Source: Fischerella thermalis PCC 7521 (GTDB taxonomy: Bacteria; Cyanobacteriota; Cyanobacteriia; Cyanobacteriales; Nostocaceae). From it: 64,000 nucleotides of DNA. Where the stretch lies: the NCBI RefSeq assembly GCF_000317225.1, contig NZ_AJLL01000100.1, positions 56,101 to 120,100 on the forward strand, given 5' to 3'. The notes under the pieces were generated by a model, which made no database searches, was not told where the DNA came from, and worked only from the letters and a program-made list of their open reading frames with translations. Of the stretch, positions 9,507-17,042 are shown piece by piece; positions within the stretch are counted from its first letter, which is position 1; each line of letters begins with the position of its first letter. A program made the position numbers and the translations under genes.

Positions 9507-10163
9507 AGTGTTACGCTCCTGGTGCAAATCACCTTCAAAGGATGTGGCAGCAACTAATGCTGCCAATCTACGCCGCTATACATAAGGCGGACTATTTTGC
9601 AATTCTATAAGTTGTTTGTAGCATATACTACGGCACAAACCATCAGACGGACGCCCCCTAGAACGTCTGTATTTAGTTTGTACGCAATAATGAGTCAAGA
9701 TTATAGCCTAACTATTTTTGAATGCAAAGTTGCTGCAACCCCAAATTTCTTATGTGTTTGCTTTTGTTTATACTATATCCTGGGTTATTTGCTAGACCAG
9801 TATCTTTGAGAATTTTTTTTGCAACAATTTCAACAAGGGCAAACGTTAGCATTTGCTCTTGTTGAAATTAAAGAAAACAAGGCTAAAAGTTTCATTTATT
9901 TACAATCAGAATGAAAGTGGCAAAGTCGAAAAAAAATCGTAGGGACAGGCTGAAAAACTATCCCTACAGATTTTACAGTCATCAGTTTGATTACTGGGTG
10001 CGAGTCCTCCGCTAATTAGAAGGTATTTTTAGTGCGGACTCTGACTAATAATTCGGATTAGGAAGTTCAAAGTTCATATGTGGAATCAATCCAAAATTGT
10101 TTAATCCCTACGATAGGTCTGATGACTGTTCATTGAATTCTATATCCCAATCCCTACTCCAAT
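9507..10163. other. Gene-free spacer between pipY and sepF
   Basis: About 660 bp without a supported gene. It holds a strong hairpin at 9826-9869, a second inverted repeat with arms GTAGGGA/TCCCTAC near 9939-9967, and an imperfect inverted repeat with GAGTCC and GCGGACTC arms near 10004-10040. Short open frames here have no family resemblance. Confidence 0.6.
9826..9869. repeat. 18-bp-stem inverted repeat
   Basis: Left arm TTTCAACAAGGGCAAA and right arm TTTGCTCTTGTTGAAA pair over about 18 bp with one G-T position and an 8-base loop. It lies 320 bp upstream of sepF. It has no obvious T-run, so a processing or transcription-stop role is only possible. Confidence 0.7.
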
Positions 10164-10835
10164 TTAATTACCACGCTCTCCAAATAAGATGGTTCCCAAA
10201 CGCACCATCGTTGCACCTGCTTCTACGGCTAGTTGATAATCACCTGACATTCCCATCGATAAATGCTGCATTTGAATATGGGGCCAGTTTTGTTCCCGGA
10301 TTTCTTGTGCTAGTTCGCGTGTGCGATTAAACACTGCCATAATTTCCTGATCATTTAATCCTAGAGGCGGAATTGTCATCAAACCTTGAATTTGTAAATT
10401 TTTGTATTGATTCAATGTTGGTAGGTCAGCTAAAAGTTGAGGCACACTCCAACCCGACTTATTAGGATCAGGAAGGATTTTGACTTGCAGACACACACAG
10501 GGACTAATACCTATTTGCTGGGCTAATTCGTTCAAGCGCTGTGCCAGCTTCAAATTATCTACTGAGTGAATCCACTGAAAATTTTCTAAGGCTTTTTTGG
10601 CTTTATTGCTTTGCAAGTGTCCGATAAAATGCCAAGTGATATCAGATAAGTCTTGTAACTCAGCTTGTTTTGCGATCGCTTCTTGAATGCGATTTTCACC
10701 AAAATCTCGAATTCCCGCAGTATAGGCAGCACGAATTACATCACTTGGGACTTGCTTGGTGACAGCTATCAACCGGACTGAAGGTGGTAGTTGTGCGCGC
10801 ACAGTATTAATACGTTCACTAATCGAGCCGCTCAT
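10164..10835 (-). CDS. pipY: PipY, YggS-family PLP-binding protein
   Basis: A 223-residue PLPBP/YggS protein that keeps pyridoxal-phosphate homeostasis. Motifs are LIAVTKQV (the PLP lysine), DFGENRIQEA, WHFIGHLQSNKAK, IHSVDNLKLA, QGLMTIPP, LSMGMSGDYQLAVEAGATMVRLGTILFG. Its start overlaps the stop of pipX by four bases, the translationally coupled arrangement known for pipX-pipY in cyanobacteria. In this setting it is linked to nitrogen regulation. Confidence 0.94.
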   Translation of the reverse strand: MSGSISERINTVRAQLPPSVRLIAVTKQVPSDVIRAAYTAGIRDFGENRIQEAIAKQAELQDLSDITWHFIGHLQSNKAKKALENFQWIHSVDNLKLAQRLNELAQQIGISPCVCLQVKILPDPNKSGWSVPQLLADLPTLNQYKNLQIQGLMTIPPLGLNDQEIMAVFNRTRELAQEIREQNWPHIQMQHLSMGMSGDYQLAVEAGATMVRLGTILFGERGN

Positions 10836-11110
10836 TGGAAGGTGCGTTGGAAGATACTCTGCAACTGATCGTACTCCTGGGTTTGTCCAGCACGACGTAG
10901 GTTACGCAGGCGATTTTCTAGCAGCATTCTTGCTTCAGTACGTCCTATCGGCTGAAATTTGACACCTTTAGCATCGGATATTACTAAAAAAAATAGGCGC
11001 TGAGCATACAGTGTAGTGAATAACTCTTGGTTTTCATCCACCATACAGATCCTAAAGAGCAAACCCCAAGTTGGATGATTTATGTAAGTTTCTGAGTTTT
11101 CTGGGTTCAT
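10832..11110 (-). CDS. pipX: PII-interacting protein X
   Basis: A 92-residue regulator. PipX shuttles between PII (GlnB) and the transcription activator NtcA according to 2-oxoglutarate and ADP/ATP levels. The Tudor-like N-terminal half (ETYINHPTWGLLFRIC, TLYAQRLFFLV) and the helical C-terminal part (RTEARMLLENRLRNLRR, LQSIFQRTF) are clear. Length fits the family. It is the first gene of the pipX-pipY pair. Confidence 0.95.
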   Translation of the reverse strand: MNPENSETYINHPTWGLLFRICMVDENQELFTTLYAQRLFFLVISDAKGVKFQPIGRTEARMLLENRLRNLRRAGQTQEYDQLQSIFQRTFQ

Positions 11111-11805
11111 TTAATACTTGAAGGTAAGAATAGATAGTATGTTTTCGCAGTTGAATGCCAAGATTGGTAAGGCTAACAGTTTGATTTGCATAAATTAAAG
11201 GCAAAGGGGAAAGAGGAAAGGGAGTTGAGAAGCCTTTACCCTTTAGCATTTATACAGTTATCAGTCATCAGTTATCAGCATTTATCACTGAGTATAAGTC
11301 CCCCAATAATGGGTGTCAGGCGTTGGTTGCGGGTAACATATCCCGACCATACGCCTGATAACTTTACCCTACAACAAGCCTATGAGCGCGTCTACACTGT
11401 TCACTGTTCACTGATTTAACCTTTTACCAAACCGATAGTAATGCGTAGCTAAGGCATATTGCCGTTGTCACTAAATGGCATTAGCTTTTGGGGTAAAGTT
11501 CACAGAGGTTTTGGCGAAGTAGAGACACGAAAGGAAAATTTGCCCATTCCTTCCTGTTTTGCTCTCATCCTCTGTTTGTTTCCCCTTTACCAATGCTGCC
11601 ATAATTGCCGTCTTTTTGTTATACAAATTCGCCAACAACCTTAAGAATAGACTTTCTGTAGAACTGGGATGGAAAAGAACAAGGTTCATTGGTTGTTGAT
11701 TGTTGGTTGTTGGTTATTTTACTCCTCACACCCCACCCTTACGGGAAGCCCTCCGGGTACTCTACCTTGAAGCCGATGAGCGCGTCTACATACCTCTCCC
11801 CCCCA
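11111..11805. other. Repeat-rich spacer between pabB and pipX
   Basis: About 690 bp with no supported gene. It contains TCAGTTATCA-type repeats near 11257, a strong imperfect palindrome at 11317-11357, two GAGCGCGTCTAC dispersed-repeat ends (near 11387 and 11779) and TTGTTGG heptamers near 11695-11720. Confidence 0.6.
11317..11357. repeat. Nested imperfect palindrome (hairpin)
   Basis: The arms CAGGCGT and ACGCCTG enclose GGT/ACC and CGGG/CCCG pairs around an 8-base loop, giving about 14 paired bases in 41. It lies between the end of pabB and the start of pipX, both on the minus strand. No T-run follows. Confidence 0.65.
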
Positions 11806-13494
11806 TCACCCCATCTCCCTTGCCCCCTTTCCCATTCCCCGATCCCCAAAAACGGTTGCTAGCGCCTGTAGTTGTGCCTGGGCTTTATGTAAAGATTCGT
11901 GCCATTCTCGTTCGGGATCGCTGTCTGCGACAACTCCCGCTCCCACTTGTCCCCAAACGGTGTTGAGTGATGGGGTGGGGGAAGTGTGGGAAGTATGAGG
12001 AGTGTGGGGAGTGGGGGGAGTGCGAGAAGTATTTTCTTCTACTCCCCTTACTCCCCCTACTCCTGAGTTCGAGGGAACCAACAGCAGGGTGCGAATCAAG
12101 ATGTTTAAATCCAAGTTACCTTGCCAATCCAAGTAACCGCAGGAACCATAGAACAAGCTACGCCGTACAGGTTCTAGTTCTTCGATGATTTCCATACAGC
12201 GGACTTTGGGACAGCCTGTGATTGTACCACCGGGAAATACGGCACGAATCAAGTCAACAGCACTAATATCATCTCTGAGAATACCTGTAATGTTGCTGAC
12301 GAGATGCATAACGTGGCTATATCGCTCAATAGTCAATAATTCATCAACCTTCACACTTCCCCATTCACACACCCGTCCTAAATCATTGCGTTCTAAATCT
12401 ACCAACATGATATGTTCGGCACGCTCTTTGGTGTTATTGAGTAAATCTTCTGCTAACTTTTGGTCTTGTTCTGGAATGATTCCACGCGATCGCGTCCCTG
12501 CGATCGGCCTGGTGGAGACGTGAAATTTTGTGTCTGTATGTCTTTGTGATTTTACTAATCTCTCTGGTGAACAGCTAATCACTTCCCCCCAAGGGGTTTG
12601 GAAATAGCAAGCAAAGGGAGAAGGATTGATCTGCTGCAAAGCACGATATATTTCCCAACCAGAAGCAGTTGTTTGCGTTTCAAACCGCAACGACAAATTA
12701 GTCTGAAAGATGTCTCCAGCCTGAATGTATTTTTTGGCACTGTTAACTGCTGCTTCGTATTCTTCTTGAGAACTGTGGAAGCGGAGGGTGGGGAGGATGG
12801 GTTGGTGGGGTGGTGGGGTGGTGGGGTGGATTTTCTCCATCTCCCCATCATCTTCCTGTTCGAGTTTCCTCTCTAACTCATCCAACCCATCGGAACTACT
12901 GGCGGCTAACCATAAGATTTGATCCCAATGATCCAAAACAGCAAAACTGTCTGGTTCGTACCAAAAAGCAACTGGAAATGGCAATGAATCAGATTTAGTG
13001 TAGGGTAACTGCTCAATTTCTCTGGCGATATCATATCCCAACCAACCGAGCCAACCACCCCTGAAGGGAAGGTGGGGTGGTGGGGAACTCGGGGCCCCCA
13101 CTCCCCCAAGGGAGTGGGGATTAGGGGCAGTGGGGGGAGTGTGAGGGGTGTGAGGAGTGTGAAAAGTATTTTCTCCCCCTTGTCTTCCTTGTCCCCCCAG
13201 TCGTCCTCCTTGTCCTCTTACTCCCCCTACTTTTTTTTGCAGTAACTGTTCCAAAAATGGTAAAACATTTCCCAGCGTAGGAGTCCACATTTGGAGGTGT
13301 CCATCCACGTACCGAGGAGTACCTGCACAAATAGAATAACGGGCTAATTGAGGGTTATCTGTGGGTGTTGGGTATGGGCTTTCTAATAAAGTTGCTATTC
13401 CTGATGTCTGTGTAGAACCAAATAAAGCGGTAAAAATATGAGAACCAGTGCGATTTTCTAAAGGAAGCGATCGCCAATACCAAGGTTGTGTCAT
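11806..13494 (-). CDS. pabB: Aminodeoxychorismate/anthranilate synthase component I (PabB-like)
   Basis: A 562-residue chorismate-binding enzyme. It makes aminodeoxychorismate for folate with a glutamine amidotransferase partner; TrpE activity cannot be fully excluded. The PIAGT motif (about residues 330-334), where TrpE usually has LAGT, supports PabB. Other motifs are GDIFQTNLSLRF, CSPERLV, VDLERNDLGRVC, YSHVMHLVSNITG, FPGGTITGCPK and GQVGAGVVADSDPE. I start at ATG 13494 (MTQPWYWRSLPLENRTG). The gene carries three in-frame insertions rich in Gly/Arg or His/Thr/Pro (about residues 89-146, 214-236 and 475-511) and a short Gly-rich tail. All are translations of GGGGAGTGTGA-type repeats also found between genes. 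Confidence 0.9.
   Translation of the reverse strand: MTQPWYWRSLPLENRTGSHIFTALFGSTQTSGIATLLESPYPTPTDNPQLARYSICAGTPRYVDGHLQMWTPTLGNVLPFLEQLLQKKVGGVRGQGGRLGGQGRQGGENTFHTPHTPHTPPTAPNPHSLGGVGAPSSPPPHLPFRGGWLGWLGYDIAREIEQLPYTKSDSLPFPVAFWYEPDSFAVLDHWDQILWLAASSSDGLDELERKLEQEDDGEMEKIHPTTPPPHQPILPTLRFHSSQEEYEAAVNSAKKYIQAGDIFQTNLSLRFETQTTASGWEIYRALQQINPSPFACYFQTPWGEVISCSPERLVKSQRHTDTKFHVSTRPIAGTRSRGIIPEQDQKLAEDLLNNTKERAEHIMLVDLERNDLGRVCEWGSVKVDELLTIERYSHVMHLVSNITGILRDDISAVDLIRAVFPGGTITGCPKVRCMEIIEELEPVRRSLFYGSCGYLDWQGNLDLNILIRTLLLVPSNSGVGGVRGVEENTSRTPPTPHTPHTSHTSPTPSLNTVWGQVGAGVVADSDPEREWHESLHKAQAQLQALATVFGDRGMGKGAREMG
11962..12072. repeat. GTGGGGAGT repeat inside pabB (third insertion)
   Basis: G-rich repeat on the plus strand (units such as GTGTGGGGAGTG), lying in frame in pabB and translated on the minus strand as TPHTPHTSHTSP-like sequence. 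It separates the conserved LIRTLLL strand from GQVGAGVV, where family members have only a few residues. Confidence 0.75.
12787..12855. repeat. GGTGGGGTGGTGG repeat inside pabB (second insertion)
   Basis: G-rich repeat encoding IHPTTPPPHQPILPT between the N-terminal and catalytic parts of pabB. It is in frame and lies in a natural linker. Confidence 0.65.
13057..13230. repeat. STRR-type repeat inside pabB (first insertion)
   Basis: About 174 bp of mixed repeats (GTGTGAGGAGTG, TTGTCCCCC and related units) adding about 58 residues between LEQLLQKK and GWLGWLGYDIARE. The unit sequence matches intergenic arrays elsewhere in the window, for example near 25665 and 61230. Confidence 0.75.
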
Positions 13495-13628
13495 AAATTT
13501 GACTAGCTCAACTAGCTGCAATCTAGAGGATAATTGAAAATTAATTTTGAGTGTGTTGTTACTATATTTTGTTCATTCATTTTATAGTAAATTTATATAC
13601 TATCTAACCCAATATATTTTCTACTATC

Positions 13629-14170
13629 ATAAAGATTATTCGTACTGAAATTCCTGATATTCTCATCACTGAACCTCAAGTCTTCCAAGATGATAGTGGC
13701 TTTTTGGGAAAGCTACAATTGCCAAAAATTTCCTGAAGCAAATGGTAATTTATTTAACTTTGTTCCAGACAACAATTCTTACTCCAAACAAAACGTTTTG
13801 CGTCGTTTACATTACCAAATTCGACAACCACAGGAAAAGTTAGTCAGAGTCTTAATCGGTAGTATATTTGATTTTTCCGTAGATATCAGAAAAAGCTCCT
13901 CGGCTTTTGGTAAGTGGATAGGTTGTTAACTTAGTAACGAGAACAAACGCCAACTCTGGATACCACCAGGCTTTGCTCACAGATTTGTTGTATTTTCAAA
14001 AGTTGCTAAAGTCTTCTATAAAACCACAGACTCTTACGCACCCAATATAAGCGATGCATCCTTTGGAATTATCCCGACTTGCCATAGATTGGCGTCTCAC
14101 CACATCACCAATCTTATCTACTAAAGACAAAGCAGGTAAACCTTTGAAAGAGTGCGAAGTTTATACGCAA
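13629..14170 (+). pseudogene. rfbC: Decayed dTDP-4-dehydrorhamnose 3,5-epimerase (rfbC)
   Basis: The three frames together recall RfbC: KIIRTEIPDILITEPQVFQ, then FWESYNCQKFPEANG after a one-base shift in a T5 run, NFVPDNNSYSKQNVLRRLHY, KLVRVLIGSIFDFSVDIRKS, an in-frame TAA at about 13927, then [28 protein letters not shown], and after another shift [20 protein letters not shown]. The order and spacing match the whole family. RfbC acts in dTDP-L-rhamnose synthesis. At least two frameshifts and one stop make it non-functional. Confidence 0.85.
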
Positions 14171-14650
14171 TCACCAATTTTGGCTATGAAGCAGATGATT
14201 TTTATCGTAGCGCAACCTGTAGCATGTTTTCCTAAAATTTGAGGCTAGAAAACACTGAATCAACTGGCTATTTCACTGTAATAATAGCAAAGTAGTTCTA
14301 CAGTGCTGGTATTTAAATATCAAACAACAAACAAGACTATAAAAAACAGTAATTTTTATAGCTGAGGTCTAACAAAATATAAAAAGGGAACACACGGACA
14401 TGATTATATCAATAAAACATAACAAGGTGTGTAACATAGTGTAAAAAATAGAATAAATAAAACACAAGGTTGCGGCAGTACGACTGGATTTTTGTACTAA
14501 TCATAAAAAAGGCGATCGCTATCTGCCTATATCTTTGTTCATTATTCACATAATGATATCCGCTGACTTAAGATTAAAAAAACTTTAAAAATCAACAATT
14601 TTTCAGAATCATGAGAACGTAAGTATTAATGTAAACATCAATTTATACGT
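14171..14650. other. Gene-free spacer between rfbC and rfbD remnants
   Basis: About 480 bp of AT-rich DNA between the two pseudogenes. I see one HIP1-type site near 14513 and no coding resemblance. It may be further decayed polysaccharide-locus DNA. Confidence 0.5.
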
Positions 14651-14889
14651 AAATTAATTCTATTAATCGGCAGTAATGGGGAACTAAAACAAAGTTTATC
14701 AACCTACGCAAATGTAATTTCAGTTGCACATCCTACTGTAGATATTACTCAGCAGATACTGTGTGCAATTTAATTAGAGAAAAGCAACCACAAATCATTA
14801 TCAATGCTGCTACTTATGCTGCTATTGATAAAGTTGAAAGTGAACTAGAATTAGCAAAATCTATTAATAGATCAGTCAAATTGAATTAA
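14651..14889 (+). pseudogene. rfbD: Fragment of dTDP-4-dehydrorhamnose reductase (rfbD)
   Basis: The first frame reads KLILLIGSNGELKQSL and VISVAHPTVDITQQ, then stops; the next frame continues IREKQPQIIINAATYAAIDK and VESELELAKSIN. This is the N-terminal NAD(P)-binding third of RfbD (GxxGxxG-type loop, the INAAAYTAVDKAE strand). The rest of the gene is missing: a glycosyltransferase start follows two bases after the stop. Together with the broken rfbC it shows loss of a dTDP-rhamnose module. Confidence 0.8.
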
Positions 14890-14890
14890 C

Positions 14891-15739
14891 GTGATTTATT
14901 TTTTAACAGTCAACTATTATTCAACAAATCTTATTGCTAAATTAATCAGTTCTCTACCCAGTGAGAAAAATTTAGATTTCAAAGTAATTATTATCAACAA
15001 CTCTTCTGATGATAATTCTATTTCTAATCTCAAAGATGAGAACGTAATTATCTTGAATGCTGCCAAGAATTTGGGGTTTGGTAACGCCTGTAATCTTGGT
15101 CTGAAATTTATATACGCTGAAGAACCACAGGCAATTGTTTGGATAATTAATCCGGACGCATATTTCATAGAAAGTGATTTAGAGAAAGTTCAATCATTTT
15201 TTACATCCCATCCTGAAATTTCTATTCTTGGCACAATCATTCATACTCCTACTGGTGAAGTTTGGTTTGCAGGAGGTTATTTTAATGTTAAAACGGGTGA
15301 AATTTCAAGTCGAAATATATTCACAGAGCAAGACCAAGATTATGTTCAATGTGATTGGGTAACAGGTTGTAGCTTCATAATTAATCTCTGCAAATTTAGG
15401 GAATGCCCTTTATTTGACCCTAATTACTTTCTTTATTATGAAGACTTTGATTTTTGCCAACGTTACGCTCAACAAGGACATTTAATCGCAGTCACTCAGA
15501 AATTTGGAGTCATACATCAACCGTCTTCTATAACTAATAAATACGTCTTCTGCAAAATCAAAAATAGTACTTATGGTTATTTGTTAAGTTTAGATAGATA
15601 TACAAATCAACTAGTTTTTAGCTTGAGATTAACGAGACTGGTTTTTTATGCGTTAGTTTTGATGTTCATCAAGCCTGAGATAGGATTGGGAAAAATATAT
15701 GGAGTTTTGATTTATTGGTGGAAAAGAGGTAATCAGTGA
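14891..15739 (+). CDS. Family 2 glycosyltransferase
   Basis: A 282-residue GT-A fold enzyme, similar to rhamnosyl-type GT2 proteins acting on surface polysaccharides. Visible motifs are VNYYSTNLI at the start, IIINNSSDDNS, NLGFGNACNLGL, WIINPDAYF (a DxD-like position) and VTGCSFIINLCKF followed by FDPNYFLYYEDFDFCQRYAQQG (the ED motif). A hydrophobic C-terminus may touch the membrane. The start is GTG 14891, directly after the rfbD remnant. It is intact although the nearby nucleotide-sugar genes are broken. Confidence 0.86.
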   Translation: MIYFLTVNYYSTNLIAKLISSLPSEKNLDFKVIIINNSSDDNSISNLKDENVIILNAAKNLGFGNACNLGLKFIYAEEPQAIVWIINPDAYFIESDLEKVQSFFTSHPEISILGTIIHTPTGEVWFAGGYFNVKTGEISSRNIFTEQDQDYVQCDWVTGCSFIINLCKFRECPLFDPNYFLYYEDFDFCQRYAQQGHLIAVTQKFGVIHQPSSITNKYVFCKIKNSTYGYLLSLDRYTNQLVFSLRLTRLVFYALVLMFIKPEIGLGKIYGVLIYWWKRGNQ

Positions 15740-15822
15740 ACAATTATGGAGTTTTCACTCTATTTTCAGTAAAATATCAAATAACATATCATGAAAGTTA
15801 TGAGCGAATTAAGTTTGGATAA

Positions 15823-16983
15823 ATGAGCAGTTTATTAATTAATTTATCTGTGGTATTTTCTCGTCCTACAGGTATAAGTAACTATGCCAAAAATATTTTT
15901 CCTTATTTAAAACCTCTTGATCCCACCTTATTAACAGCCCTAAATTATCCAGAATTTAAATGTTACTCAATTCCTGGTAATCTTACCCCTGCAGATGGGA
16001 CAAAAGGCCATTTTGGTCGCTTGCTATGGACACAGTTTAAATTACCAAAAATATATAAAAATTTAAAATCTCAGCTGATTTTTTCACCTATTCCAGAAGC
16101 ATCGCTTTATTCTAATTGTCGTTTTGTCGTGATGGTTCACGACTTAATTCCATTGCGTTTTCCTAAACGCTTTTCGCCCCTGACACCCTACTTTCGCCAC
16201 TATATTCCCCAAGTTCTTCAGCAGGCGCAACATATTATTTGTAATTCCCAAGCTACAGCCAAAGATATTACCGATTTTTACCAGGTTTCTGCTAGGAAAA
16301 TTACGCCTATTCTCTTGGCATATGATGTTAATCATTTTCGACCTGTTAGGGAAGATATGGGAATATGGGGACAAGGAGGACAAGGAAGTAGTCTTTCTTC
16401 TTTGTCTTCTCATATCTCGTGTGTTTCCATAGCCGCCTCATCAAAATCTTGCCCTTACTTTCTCTACATTGGTAGACATGATCCCCACAAGAACCTACAT
16501 AGACTGATTGCTGCTTTTGCAGGTTTACCAAATCATTTTGATTACCAATTGTGGTTAGCAGGGCCACAGGATAAACGTTATACTCCCCTGTTGCAAGCGC
16601 AAATAGAGGAATTGGGTATAGGTAAGCAAGTCAAATTTTTGGACTACGTTCCCTATGGGGAATTACCAAAAATTATCAGTGGGGCGATCGCACTCGTATT
16701 TCCTAGTCTCTGGGAGGGTTTTGGTTTCCCAGTTCTAGAAGCAATGGCCTGCGGTACTCCTGTGATTACCTCTAATATTTCCTCTCTCCCAGAAGTTGCT
16801 GGTGATGCTGCGATTCTCATCGACCCCTACAATATCAGAGAAATTACAGAAGCAATGGCTAAAATTGCTACTAATACTCAACTGCGTGATCGCCTATCTA
16901 TTGCTAGCATCACCAGAGCAAATCAATTTAGCTGGGAAAGGACAGGATTAGCAACAGTAGAAGTCCTGAAACAGTATCTTTGA
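15823..16983 (+). CDS. Family 4 glycosyltransferase with an in-frame repeat insertion
   Basis: A 386-residue GT-B enzyme of the GT4 (mannosyl/rhamnosyltransferase) type. The N-domain starts SSLLINLSVVFSRPTGISNYA and has VMVHDLIPLRFP and HIICNSQATAKDI; the C-domain has YFLYIGRHDPHKNLHRLI, FLDYVPYGELP and the donor-binding signature FPSLWEGFGFPVLEAMACGTPVITSN with the EAMACG glutamate. Between the domains, about residues 177-210 (MGIWGQGGQGSSLSSLSSH and beyond) come from a GGACAAGGA-type repeat. It lies 83 bp after the GT2 gene on the same strand and probably belongs to the same surface-polysaccharide locus. Confidence 0.9.
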   Translation: MSSLLINLSVVFSRPTGISNYAKNIFPYLKPLDPTLLTALNYPEFKCYSIPGNLTPADGTKGHFGRLLWTQFKLPKIYKNLKSQLIFSPIPEASLYSNCRFVVMVHDLIPLRFPKRFSPLTPYFRHYIPQVLQQAQHIICNSQATAKDITDFYQVSARKITPILLAYDVNHFRPVREDMGIWGQGGQGSSLSSLSSHISCVSIAASSKSCPYFLYIGRHDPHKNLHRLIAAFAGLPNHFDYQLWLAGPQDKRYTPLLQAQIEELGIGKQVKFLDYVPYGELPKIISGAIALVFPSLWEGFGFPVLEAMACGTPVITSNISSLPEVAGDAAILIDPYNIREITEAMAKIATNTQLRDRLSIASITRANQFSWERTGLATVEVLKQYL

Positions 16984-17042
16984 CAATGTTGATAGTTGAT
17001 TGTTGTTTGTTGATAGGAATAACCGCCAACTACCAACAATTC

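Noticed and set aside
9597..9809. 70-codon frame upstream of sepF
   Set aside because: No family resemblance, no ribosome site and unusual composition.
9993..10045. tRNA T-arm-like sequence GGGTGCGAGTCC
   Set aside because: No acceptor, D or anticodon arm can be drawn around it.
11720..11735. ACTCCTCACAC, the core of the Yfr1 small RNA
   Set aside because: The sequence is part of the common GTGTGAGGAGT repeat read on the other strand, and no flanking stem-loops typical of Yfr1 are seen.
13690..13929. 79-codon frame taken as a free-standing gene
   Set aside because: It is the middle piece of the decayed rfbC.
14054..14242. 62-codon frame taken as a gene
   Set aside because: It is the displaced C-terminal frame of the decayed rfbC.
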